A stretch of DNA of 64,000 bases from the NCBI GenBank assembly GCA_013397075.1, contig VWZS01009934.1, positions 2,232,001 to 2,296,000 of the forward strand, written 5' to 3'. The position numbers and the translations under genes are program-made. How positions within the stretch are numbered: the stretch's first letter is position 1; every line of letters starts with the position of its first letter. The notes under the pieces were generated by a model. The model made no database searches, was not told the origin of the DNA, and saw only the letters and a program-made list of their open reading frames with translations. This DNA is from Rhabdornis inornatus. Taxonomy: Eukaryota > Chordata > Aves > Passeriformes > Rhabdornithidae. Positions 1-12,800 of this stretch are shown piece by piece.

Positions 1-1754
1 CCCCTGGAGCTGGATGCAGCTCACCAGAGTGGAGTAAGATATGCTGTGCCAGTATATGAAAGAGGTGAATTGTATACTTAGAAATGCACTTGCACAAATG
101 CAGAACCTGAAAGATGCCCTCCTCTGAAGAAGAGATGGTGTTGTGCTGGTAGAACTTGGTCTTGTCACAGAAGCCCTCTGCAGCCCTGAGCATCCACTGC
201 CATTCCCTTTGTGCCTGCTGCTGCTGTGGGAGGGGTGATGCTGCTCTTGTTCCTGAGATGCATGACTGCTATGAGGGGGATGTAATTCCTTCTGTTAAAG
301 ATGTTAAAGATACCAATACTAGAATGGCTGGTGGCAAAGTTACTCAAAGAATCGTGAAACTGCTCTGTTACTAGAGCTGTGGTCATTACTGCCAGTGGAC
401 AGGTTTACACCATTAAAGCTCCTTAGAATGGCTGTACTGATCTTCCATGGTGTTTGGATGGTTCCTCTTTCTACAAAGCACTGACCAGTGTCTGAATATG
501 CTGGGAATTGCCTTTTTTGCAGCAACAAAGCATAAAAAAATGGGAATGAGTCAGCAATGGCTTGCTGAGCATCTGCTGGAATCACAGAACATTTTCTTAC
601 CCAGAAGTTTCAAGGGGACATTGCAGGCAGAGCAACTGCTCAATACTTCCAAAACTTTATGGGAAACCCAATTCAAGGATGTGGCCAACTGCACAGTATT
701 TCAGCTCTTAAATGATCCTGCTAAGCTGTCTGGAATGGGGGGCAGTATGTATATAAATGTATCAGTCGACATATTTTGAGAAGCTCTAAATCTAACATAC
801 CCAGCTTAGACAGAATGACTCATAGCTTGTCAACTCCCAGTTCAAATCCACTCTAAAATTCAGATCTGAAGACACAGAGATAGGTTTGCCCTGCATCTGG
901 AAAGTATCTCTTTTAAAGCGTAGCTGGCAGGTACAGGCCATTGCTATAAATTGAACAGAGGTACTGAAAAACTTCAGAAATACAACCCCAGTCCTGAGAA
1001 GAATGATGGTTCTTGGATAAACCTTGCAGCACTTCAGCCTGGTGCAGAATGTGTTCTTACTCATCTTAAAACCCTTGTGTTAGGAAACAAAATCCAAACT
1101 TCTAACATCATATTCCATACAACCAGCTTGAGAGGCTAGGTATGCCAGCCAAGCACACTTCTTTGTAATAATTATGGGACCATAAAAAGTTGTGTTCTGT
1201 GATCTGTTCATTGAAATATGCATGGACACATCCAGTGTTTCAAAAAGCATGAGTAAGAGACATGTGCCAAAGGAGCTCTTGGACAGAAGGTGATGCTGGC
1301 AGTGTGATCCCAAACGTGAAATGCAGCAAGAATCATGGATTTCTCTCCCAAGGACAGAGGTTGGAGATTGCTAGTGTCAACCAGACATTATTTCAGCTGC
1401 TGCACTCAATGCAGACATATTTTGCACAGGTAGGCCTTGGGGAGGGGGTGGGCAAGGGGTCAAAGGAGACAAGGGACAAGGAGGAAAGAGTTCTGCAGTG
1501 TTTCTTACTGTTTTACTGATACTACTTTTTTTCCCTAGTTCTTCTGACATAGAGTTTATATTGCAGAGTCTGTTTGATATTGTTCCAAAAGGCATTCTGC
1601 AAACTTCAGTGCTGTAAAACTGGAGCCAGACGAAGAAAGCACAGCAAGCAGCTTTGTGTCCTCACTCTCATACTACAGCTATCAATCCATACAAATTATA
1701 GAGAAATCCAGGCCTAGGCAAAAAACCATTTTGCGAATAAGAAAAAACAGATGA
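1..1754. other. Intergenic, no gene recognised
   Basis: No intact reading frame, splice-site chain or repeat family is recognised. Between about 80 and 780 the + strand reads as several short open stretches separated by stops and frame changes. This could be a decayed processed pseudogene, but I cannot match it to any protein family and assign nothing. Confidence 0.4.
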
Positions 1755-2170
1755 GGACTTCAGCTGAAGCTGATCACATGGTTGGAGCACCTCTCTGATG
1801 AGAAAAGGCTGAGTAGAGCTGGGGTAGTTCTCTGGGGAAGGCTCCATGGGGACCTCACTGCAGCCTTTCAGTGCTTCAGGGTGGTCTACAGGAAAGATGG
1901 TGACAGACTTTGTAGCAGGGACTGTTGCAAGGATGGAGGGTAATGGTTTTAAACTAAAAAAGGGACAATTTAGATTAGATGGAAGAATTTTTTTCCAGTG
2001 AGGATGGAAAAACACTGGAACAGACTGCCCAGAGAGGTAGTAGATGCCCATTCCTGGTAACATTCAAGGACATGTTGGATGAGGTTCTGAGCAACTTTTA
2101 TCTAGTGGGAAGTGTTCCTGCCTATAGCAGCAGGGTTGGACTAGTGCATTCCAACCCACTCCATTCATTC
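1755..2170 (+). mobile_element. CR1 LINE fragment, 3' part, sense
   Basis: The stretch follows the CR1 3' consensus in order: a block resembling 'gagcacctctctgatgagaaaaggctgag' (near 1785), 'ggaacagactgcccagagaggtag' (near 2018), the 'ttcaaggacatgttggatgag' motif (near 2065), and the terminal 'gcagggttggactag...ttccaacc' motif (near 2131-2157). CR1 is a bird/reptile non-LTR retrotransposon whose copies are nearly all 5' truncated, as here. The usual middle part, including the Ser/Gly-rich spacer, is diverged and no ORF survives. Boundaries are approximate, plus or minus 20 bp. Confidence 0.85.
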
Positions 2171-5100
2171 AGGAGTTAGGAACAGAGCAAACAAGGAATC
2201 GGAAAGGAGGAGAAAGATAGAACATGAGGGGCTGATATTCCAGAACTCTGAAAGTTATCTGGAGGGGTGGCATTTTAGAGGAGACAAAACAGCAGTGACA
2301 ACCATTGTAAGTGTTCAAAATCCAACTTCCCTTTTCAGAAGAAAGTTACATAAATGCAGGCCCAGCAGAGCTGCAGAACTTTGGGAGACATCAGTCCCGC
2401 TCTGGAACAGAGGGAGGGATGTTTTCTTCAATGCCCAGTATACCCAGTATATAAAAGGTATATAAATGAATAAAGAGATACTTTAAATGGTTTCCCATTT
2501 GTTGTATCACCCAACTCATCATCTCTCCAGGACTTGAGGTAGGTGATTTTTGCTGAGGTATTCTAAAAGAACAGCAGTGGGTATGGTGGGAGAGGTGATG
2601 GCATGCAGGCAATCTCTATAACAGCAATACTCTTGACAGCTTCCTGGGCTTCTTTATCAGCAAAATTAGTCTGTCTTTGACAGGATACCTTCATGGAGTA
2701 CTGACAGCTTAAAGTCTGTATCTAGTAAGATGAAAAATTAAAAAATAGAAAAAACTTCCTACCCAGCTCTACATAGAGTGTTTCAAAAAGGTGTCTGTGC
2801 CACGAAGACTTGATCTGAAGGTGTAATGCGTCATCTTTATGTTCATCTTTAATATCTCTGAAAATGTTTTCTTTTTATTTCATTGTATGTGGGTCTGTCT
2901 CCAGATCCAATTGCTTATTGTATGTGCCCCTTCACAGTTATTTAATAGCATGTAGCAAAGACACAAACAGACTTCTGTTCTTTGAGGTGTGGCAGTAGAG
3001 ATAAATTCACACTTCCAGCAACAACTATTCCAAGCGTCTTCCTTTGAGAAGACCTGGGGAAGCTGTAAGGGCAGTAGCAAACCTAAAGCTTTTGGCATTA
3101 CTCACTCCAAAACCCAGCAGGATCACCTGCTGAGTCTCCTTGTGGTTGTTTTGAGTCTTGTCTCTTCTCCCCCTGTCCCCTCCCCCATATCAAGAATGAC
3201 TAAAGGAAAGGAAGTAAATTTTAAGTTTACTTGAGGTTTTACAGCCTCATTAGTTTTCTAAATCAAAAGCTATTGGGTTGCTCTGCCTCCCAAAGTTACT
3301 TCTTAAAGCATTTGTGCATTAGCTTTCAGAGGCAGCAAGTTATATTAGGCAGATCACTGTAACAGAATGATTCGTTGTATCATTTTGGATTTATTGTTGG
3401 CTTTACACTTATTTTATCAACTTGGAGCCTTGCACTACAAAATCTCATGCATCCCACATCTCATGCCAGACACTGGGCTTTATTAAAAGAAAAATTAAAT
3501 TAGGAACAGAAAAAAAAATTTACAGCTTAGGTCTGTTTTGTGATGCTTGTTAGGGAAGACAATGACCACTACCAATTTTGGAGCACACTACCAGTAAAAT
3601 CCAGCAGACCATGTGAAAAATAATGCCATTTCTAATGGAGCTCATTTGTGTGGTTGGTTCTTGTAGCTTAGACCTTGTCTATATGGTGAAATTATAAACT
3701 GATGAGTGCTTTTGCGTTGCCACAGCCATTCACATGCTCTACCTGTGGGAGCTTTCCATACACCACTGGCATAAGGGAGTTTGTTCTGCACATCCCTGCT
3801 CAGCAGCCGGCATTCCCCTTCAGCATCCTAGCCCACTTTAATGGCAAAACCTTTCTAAAGTCTTGTCACCCCTTTGTAAACTTCAGTAAACAGCAGCAGC
3901 AAAATGCCTTCTCCACTCCTGCTGCTATTCTTCTCTGTGGAAGGCTGAAAAGGCAGCTCCTGCCCTGGTTATTTCTCCAGACTCACCTGATCTGCTTCAA
4001 GTGTAAAAGCCACTTCCTGCTGCCCACACTTCCTCCGGTTTGTCTCTCCAGGTCTTCACCTACTCTCGGGACAAGACTCTTACATCTCCACCTCCAGGGG
4101 CCCTCCTGGAAGATGCAGTGCCCTCTGGTGCTCCCACTTCCCTTACAGTCCTGTCACCACAACATGTACTGCTCCTTCTCAGTAGTGTGACTTGAGAGAG
4201 GTGGAAGGAAGATTTGAGGCTGAAAGGGACTGGAGTCTACAAACACTCTGCCATGATTTATTTTTTTTCTAATATTGCTGGTAGGATTCAATGTACAAAG
4301 GCACAGAAAAGGGGGGCCTTGAATATAAAGAGTGAGAATGATATTTGCTGTAGCTTGTCTGAGGGAATATGTCAGGGGAGATTAATATCTCACATTCACT
4401 GACAGTCTTTTCAAGTAATGGTGTTTTGACTTCTGAAACTCTTATATTGATGTGTTTTTAGTAGCAGCTAGAAGATTTTTAATTGTATTTCTACAGTTGT
4501 GATATTTCTAGCAATTTAGATTTTTTGTGATGATGTGCTCGAGGGTCACAATTAAAGCCTAAGCATCTTTCATGCTAGATGTACATTAATACTGCTGCCA
4601 GGCCTGAGTAAATGCAATCAGAACTCCCAGTCCTACAAACACATTAATATCCTCTTGTCTAGTCCAACGTACACAAAAAAATCAATCTGATACACACATT
4701 ATGCATATATGAGTTCATTAGTCCTTGTGCATGTCCTGTCATGATGCTATATTGAGTCTGGATTAAGTTAATTTTCTTCATAGCAGCCCATATGGTGCTG
4801 TGTTTTGTACTTGTGGTAAAGCAGTGTTGATAGCACACCAATATTTTAGCTATTGCTAATCAGTGTTTGCACAACATCCTTCTCTTCCTTCTCCTTCACA
4901 AAGACCTTCTCTGGTTCTCACTCTGCCTCTACTCCAGCAAGTAGTCTTGGGGGCGATCAAGACCAGTCATAGTGGGAGGGAGCACGGTGGGACAGATGAG
5001 CTCCACTGACCAAAGACAGGATGTCCCACAGGGCACATCATCACACCCAGCAAGAAAAGGGGGATGGAGGAGGGGGATGCAATTTCTAGAAGGCTGGCTG

Positions 5101-8100
5101 GGCATTGGTCTGTCTGTGGGAGGTGGTGAGTGAATGCTTTTGTATTAATTGTTTGGGGCCTTTTCCCCATTTCTTCTTCCACTTTCTTTCACTTCTTAAA
5201 CTCTTTTTATCTCGACCCACATGTTTACGTGCTTTTGCTTTTGCTCTTCTCTGGAAGGACTGTGCAAGTGTCTCTGTGGAGGCTTTAACTGCTGGCTGGT
5301 GTCAGTCCACCACACAGGACTAAGTCCTACACACATCAGTCAACAATATGCTTCAACAAAACACTTTAAATAGGAGCTTACTTGTCATAAAATGAATAGG
5401 GTTACTTTGGTGCTCAAGCACATGATGTATGTCACTAAGAGCACATTTTAAAAATGAACCTAAATAGATGGAGCAGATTGGCCCACTCATTCAAAGTGAT
5501 AAAAGAATGGGAGTTAGTTGTGTGTGGCAGAAAATTTGGGACAGACTTATGGCCCTCTCTGTACAGTATTCAGTCCATTTTAAGCAATGCCTATAACCAG
5601 CACTCACTACAAAAGCCTCTCTGCTAGTGCTTTTGCAGTGCCATGAGTGAATGTTACAAGTGCAGCAGAGCCATTCTGAGAGCTTCCAGGCCTGCACAAC
5701 TATAGACACTGTACAAGGAGGGGGTATTTGACCCTGATGAGTTGCTCCTCCAGAAACCATTACCTTCAGATAACTCAGAAGGGAGACCACCATGCTGGAT
5801 TACATACTTCACACTCCTTTCACACATGAGGTTAATTGACAGCCTTTGAAGAGACACTGGTATGTATGCAGTCTCACTACTCTGTATTTGTAACCCTGAA
5901 AAGGTGAGCTGAATGCATAGAGAACTAACCTGATGTGTCCCCTTGAAATTCTAATTCATATGGTATATAACAATCAGCCTATAATATAAACTTTTTGGGG
6001 ATGAAAAGTCTTGGGAGTGAAATATAGTTACTGCCTTGCCATATGAGAAGTGGGATGACATTTTATGTTGGTCCTTAAAGACTTCATTATCTCAGTGTTC
6101 TCCAGTCTGCACAGTTAGGTGGGACACCTGGGAAACTCTTGCACCAGGCGTAAGGGGAGTGACCTTTGTTGGATATGGACAGGAATTTAATCACTATTAC
6201 ACACCACATAAACCAAAATGTAGCTTTGCTGTTACAGGGATCAGCATAGATTCATCCACACTGAATTGGAGCCATGGATTACAGCCCTGTGTTTTGGAAT
6301 TATTACAGTCTACATCTGAAAACCAGATTTTGAGCAAATCCATAGAGACAGCACTGTTAAAAAACCATCTGCCAATGGCTTGCAATGCTTTTGCTTCATT
6401 TTATTCAGGTTGGGTTTTTTTCTTGGTAGGATATGAGTAAAATACAAGCTATCAACCAAACTAGATACTTTTCACATCCTGGTTCTTCAAGCCTGACTGT
6501 ACCAACCTCTGTCGAGACCTAGTAAGAAAATAGCATATGCACAAATCTGTATCTTTTTCAATGACAATCAATGAATGAAATGCAGCATCAGTCTGTCTTC
6601 TGCCTTCTTTAGACAGCTTTGCGTGGAGCTATGGCTCAGCCTGACAGCCAAAAGGGCCCAGCAATGAGTGCTGCTGTAATTGATTTGGATAAAAACCTTT
6701 GATTTATTAAATGAAACTTTTGATATATTAAACTGTACTGCCTTTCTATCAGGTGACAAAGCCTGATGGTCAAATGGAGCTTCTCTCTCCTTCTGTTGGC
6801 ACTCCTCTCTTCCTTCTTCCCTTCCCATTTGCCAACCTTCCCTCTTGCCTGATCACTCTGACACACATTCTGGGTATCTGACAACACTTGAGGATCAGTC
6901 TGTGGTCATCCTGTGGCTGGTTTGACAGGCGGCTTTGCCAAACCCATGTCCTCCAGTGAAGGCTCTCATTCCTGCTGGCAGCATTGCTCTCCTGTTCGCC
7001 ATCCCACCCCCTCTGTCAGCAGTGCAGCTGGGGACAGGACATCATCTGATGAAGGTGGGCAAAGTTTTATTGCTTTGGGTGATGTTTACCTTCCATGTTT
7101 TTAAATAGAGCATTCTCTTCCCTCCCAAGACCTCTGTTCAGAATGCTCTCTTGCAATACATATACTTGTTGCATGAGATTTCCATTTAGCTGAGACTCTT
7201 AGGAAGACTTGGGTACCGTTCTATAACTAGCACTGCTAATACAACTACAAATTCATTTGTTACATATCTTCTGGACAGTGAAGATATAATTTAGTCCAGC
7301 CTTGAACATAAGACTACTAAATACTTCTTGTTAGCAAGCAGTCAGAACAATATTGCAGTGTAATTTTCCACAATCAGCTGTGTCAAATGTACCAAGGTTA
7401 TGGTGTTTTTACTTTGTAGAGGCGGTTGGGCAAGAGCACTGTCTTCCCTTTACAACTGATAAATGGCTACATGACTTGGCACCAGATTATTCAAGCAGAC
7501 AAATTAACTTCAAATATTAATACATTCAGCAGCCAGTCAGACAAATTGCTTGTTCTACAAGCGCCAGAGTAGTCATAGGGGGATTTTCCTTCTGCTTTCG
7601 GGAAACCTAACCTTCAGAGCAGTGCTCAGCCAGGCCAGCAAGGCCATCAATCAGCTAACAAAGTTGGCAGGAGTTAAACACATCTTCAGTTCTCTCTGGA
7701 AATGAGGTAGGAAAGACAAAGAGCTTGGCCAACATGGCCAATGTCTACCAGGATTGTCAGAAATCTGTATTTCAAATAAAAGACACATGCCAAGGCTCTG
7801 ACTCATCACAACCATCTGAGGACCCTGCTAGGGACCTGCCTGCCCCAAAACAGTTTTTCCATGGCCATGGAGTGAGTCAATTTGTAAAGGTCTGTCTGCC
7901 TCCACAAACTGACAAACTCACAAAATGATGGTGTCCCTGGAAGATGGGCTACCATCACCTCTCTTCTCCTCTTGCATATTTTGCACATAAATCCTTTCAG
8001 AAAGGACAAACTTGTTTAAAATAACATGCTGTATGATAATATAACATTAACAATTGAGGAAATGTAGTTTAAATACACATACACATACATATATATAAAA

Positions 8101-11100
8101 ATTATAGCAGGAGAGTTTACAATTTAATTGCTCTCATCAATTAGTGAGAATGAAAAATCCCTAGATCACTTTAACTCTTTCCAGTCTTCAGGCATTTGCA
8201 TTTATGTATTTTCTGAAGCACAACATTCTCTTAAAACTGATCCTAACTGAACTGGATATGGACTCAAAAGCCAGTCTGTCAGTGTAACTTATCTCTAGAT
8301 AAAAAAAAATGAAAGGAAGAAAGGCATTACCACACAGGACACAATACTTGCTGTGTGGAGTAATTATTGTGTTCTTTGTACTCACTTAATTGTCTGGTTG
8401 TAGAGCTTCAGAAAACATTTCTAGTACAGGAATATTTGAAGAAAGCCTTTAGGGGTGAAAACAAAAGCCAAGCTGACTGTTGCAACACAGCTCAGATAAG
8501 ATTACAAATATAAATTCTGTGTTCAACAGGCAGAAAATGCATTTATAATTTTATCATTTTGCCCAAGGTTTCCTTAAAATTTATATCTTCATTTAGTATA
8601 AACATATTTTCTCTATAACATATGGCACTGAACTGAACCAATCAGGAGATGCTGTTTGTCTCTGAGTGCTAAAGCAATTCCATAAATTATGCAATATATA
8701 TTGTCAGTAAATGTATAGATGGGAAAGTCATTAACATCACAAATCACACCTTGTTAATGTATATGTTAGCATATTTTTTATTATAACTCACAGATGTGAA
8801 GTTCTAAATACACTTAACATGGTGATGAGGTATCCAACTGATTTGGCTTCCAGAAGACATTTAACACTGCTGACCTGTGCAATTGGGTTGTTCCTGCTGA
8901 ACTTGGAATTAGTGGCATTGCTGCTCCAGGCCCAGCTGAAGCAAGACACAGCCTGCTACCCACAGGCTGCATTCCCACTGCTGACTGAGAAGGGCCCAGC
9001 AGTGCCAGCACATCCAAGCCATGGATATGCTTATTACAGACCCTGGGCCTCCCACATCTGTCCCTACACTGAATAAATATGGCTAAGTCCTTTGGGGAGA
9101 GATGTGTGTAGCAACTCCAGACTTGGTCTCCACACTTTTAATTTAGATGTGAACAGCAATAATGTAGTCTTCATTTAAATGAAGGATTTTGTATCCCTTA
9201 ACAGCAGGAATAGAGTGTAGAAGATTCATCAGTATTGCATAGGCAATGTGCATATTTAATTTTAAGAGTTTATCTTCCCTCAGAAGAGACCACAACAAAA
9301 CAAAACCTCAGTGGATTGTCCTGCATGCACGATACCAAAGAGCACTTTTTGGTGTCTCACATAAGCAGGTAGATCTCTGAGCCTGCACAGCTCTTTTGCT
9401 CTTCCCTTGACAAGCCCAGGATCTCACTGGGAAAATGCTGTCCAGAAGAAATCCACCCTCTGCCCTCCAGCCCCTGGCTGAGCTGCTGGCCCCAGCAAAG
9501 CCAAGGGCAGAGAGGTAAAGCTGAGCTGTGCTGCACACAGTTGGTGAACTTTGTTTTCCCTTTGGGGGGTTCATGCCCTTCACTGCTGTCCTTCTTGGCT
9601 CCTTCTCAACCCGTTTTTCAAGCAGCTATGAGTATGTTGTACAGAAAGAAGGGATAGGATCCAAATTAGGCTCTCTCTCTCTGCAGGGCACCACAAATCA
9701 CCCTCATCTTCTAGCATCTGTTTGTGATGCTAGAAGATCTAGACACATGTGTGCTACTGGTTTTGGGTTAAGTTCTTCAAATGCAGTTATTTTTACCCTA
9801 AGCACATCCACATATATCTGTATCTATTTTGTACAGATTTTTCACTTATGGAAAAGGTCAATGCTTATGAGCAGTTTAACTCATTTTTATTACTTGCTGC
9901 CTAGATAACTCTTCATAGATTTGTTCAAAAACCAATTTGTTGTTACTGCAAATATTTCTTCACATGGAAATAATTTTTTCACTTTAGTGTTTTCACTCCA
10001 CATTCCCTGACCTCAAATTGTTCTAGTCCATGAGTAAGTTGATTTCTTGTTGAGAAGTAGAACCTACCATGATTCTCCAAACAATGAGAAGGATTCAGCT
10101 TTGAGAAAACAGCCACTGAAAAATTTCACAGGAAAAGACAGTACAGTCACCCCATTTTTTCTGCATTTACCAGACCTAGGACTAGGTCACATTTCTAATT
10201 TCTCCTCCAGGGAACCTGTGCTAAGGAGCAGCACCACTTTGCTCTTTTATGTAAAACCCAGTCTCATCAATACTTTTCCAACAGATACTCACTTCATTAA
10301 ATAATTTTCAAGAGATAACAATCTCCAAAGCCAGCTTGCAGCAGTGAAATGCATTTACAGAAGGATCCTCTTCACTGATTCCCTGTCTCATCGTTAAACA
10401 GCTTTGGGCCTTGAGTCGAGGGATGGGAAGAGGGAGGCCAAAAATACCCAACTTCATAAGGACACTTTCCCTTCCTGCACAGCAGAATGTTAGAAGTTGA
10501 TGCCAGCCTACTCAGCTGGAACAGCAGCACTAATGTGAGCATCATGCTCCCATTTGTAAGGACTTCTCAGAGTACCTGACAGCTGCACAGCTGTTGTCTC
10601 CTCAGTGCTGCCCCACTCACCCAAAGTGCCTGAGCCACAGAGGGCTCTGCTCTGCACCACAGGGGCCAAACTGCAGCATCACAGCAGCATCTCACCAGCC
10701 GCTCAGCCTCCAGCATTCCAAGGCGTACGTGGTGCAGAACAGCGCTGCCACACAAGTGTCCTCAGTTAATGACTTTGCTAATGATGCATCCTTCTGGAGA
10801 GCTCCTTGTGCTGGCACCTCCCTGCCCACTGCCATCCGTGCTTCCTCCTGTGCTGCAGAACTAGGGAAAAAGATTCCCCTCTCACATGCAGCCATGCAGG
10901 AAACACTCCTGCCTCTCTGAAGAATGACTCTGAATGATAAACGGCATAAGCCAGGAATCTTGGCAAATTAAAAAGTTTAATTTATGATGCTGCATAATTC
11001 TAGCTGCTTAGCAGGTGTGACATTACTTGCTCATTTGAAAGCCAAAAGAGGTAAATTAGATGAAAATGTGTTTTGTAGGAGGTTGTTAATCAGAAAGGAC

Positions 11101-12539
11101 TGCTGGCTCCTTCAAACCGCAGGTGTTCTCAGCCAGTGGACTGGGCCACCAGCAAAGACCTCTCCACCCCATGGGTTCACGGCTGCCCATGAGGGCTGTT
11201 TGCCTTGTTGGTTTTGGCAGCAGCTGAGAGGTCTTTAACAAGGCAGCTTTCCCTCAGAAGGGCTCAGCTCCTATTGCCTTTTCCCCCAGCACAAGAGCTG
11301 ATCACTGATTCTCAGCAGGAACTGGCGCGGCTCCTTGGCTTATTCAGTATCCTACAAATAGCTGCTGAGCAAAGCGATTCTGGGGAAAGAGAGAGAATAA
11401 CAACAGTCTGGAGCCATTCCCACCCAGTGTCAGAGCAAAGTTCATCAGCCAGGAGATTTCTTTTGTATCCAAAAAAAATGACATTAATCTCTGTAACAGA
11501 AAAAAAATTAGTCTCTCTCTTTGGCAAAGTTTTACTATCATTCATGCTCACAATTACGCTTGCTCAAAAATCTGAAATCACCTGAGAAAATGGGTCACAG
11601 AAAGTCTGAGACCTTCAGAATAAAAATTGCTACAACACATATACAGGAATAAAAGGCACTTTCCAGGTCTTCAAGTGGTTTCATCCAACAACATTTGGAA
11701 GTAAATGCTAACACTAAGAGGGAGAGAGGGAGTAAAGTGCTTAAAAGCAGTTTGAGAAAACTGATGTTGGCACTCAGTTTTAAGGCATTGAGGGCTCAAG
11801 GATCTGTCCTAGGCTATGTCACAGCCCCTTGCTGGTCCTTTAGCTTGTGTCACTTTAAATTCTCCCAGTTATTATTGAAGAGACGCAGAAATGGGAGTAA
11901 AATTCATTACAGCAAAGCTGTATTTGAAGCTTAATTTCCTCACCAGTGTGCAGACAGGATCTTCCTGTGACATGATATGAAACATTCCTGCACATTCTTT
12001 AAAATACCCTTTTTCTGTGCTATGTGAGTCGGATTGCCAATTTTTCTTTCTTTTTTTTTTTTCCAATTCTCATCTCTATAGGTCTCTGCTGGCTTTCCAG
12101 CCTTCCAAGCAGAGCACAGCTGTCAGGGAAAGCAAGCTGTGAGAGAACCAAAACTCACAGCCCAGAGGGTCACCAGCTGGATGCAGTCAGGTGGTCAAGA
12201 GGTCTCTCCACTAAGGTCTGTGCTGAACTTGCCATGCCACTCCTTCTGGGCACACATTTCAGTCCTGCTGTGCTTCTCTCCCCTTCTCCCAGCATAATAG
12301 GTGTGATTCAGTATTTTATGGGAGGTCTGGGGTATGTGTGTGGAGGTGATGTTGAGTGAATCTGAGGCTGAGGGGAAATTCATCTTTCTACTAATTCCTG
12401 CTCATATTTCTAACTCAGCTGAGCCTCCTAATTTATTGTCACCTCCACCTTTCATAACAGCTCCCTAATAGGGCATGAAATACCAGTGAAATGAACACCA
12501 GATTTTGGAGAGCCCAGAGCAAATACGTCCTTCTGGTTT
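2171..12539. other. Intergenic, no gene recognised
   Basis: AT-rich unique-looking DNA. The longest open frame (162 codons at 3702-4190, + strand) has biased Pro/Ser/Leu composition, no domain I recognise and no splice context, so it is treated as chance. A short (CA/TA)-type tract lies at about 8072-8096. No RNA genes were recognised. Confidence 0.5.
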
Positions 12540-12639
12540 GTCATTGCCATTTATTTTTTGAACTTTCTTTCCCTCCCCTTAAGTCCTTGATTCAATCCAT
12601 GACAGTTTCTTTGCAGCTCAGATGGCTACTCATTTTTCA

Positions 12640-12800
12640 CACCAGATTTTGTGACACACCATATCAAAAGCCTTACTGAAAGCTCAGAACCGCTTAATCG
12701 ATTTCATTCCCATCATCCATTAATTTAGTAATTCTATCAAAAAATAATCTAGCTTGGGAGGTACGATTTGTTCTTTGTGGATGTGCACAGATTTTTTTCC
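12640..12800 (-). mobile_element. Ancient CR1/L3-type LINE remnant
   Basis: The segment around 12650-12790 keeps the reverse-complement order of a CR1/L3 reverse-transcriptase block: 'tcaaaagccttactgaaagc', then the 'atccattaatttagtaattctatcaaaaaataatctagc' region, which in the family encodes part of the RT domain read on the minus strand. It is heavily mutated and has no ORF. Family assignment rests on recalled consensus order only. Confidence 0.4.

Noticed and set aside
3702..4190. 162-codon plus-strand open frame
   Set aside because: Leu/Pro/Ser-rich with no recognisable family, in gene-poor DNA; consistent with a chance frame.
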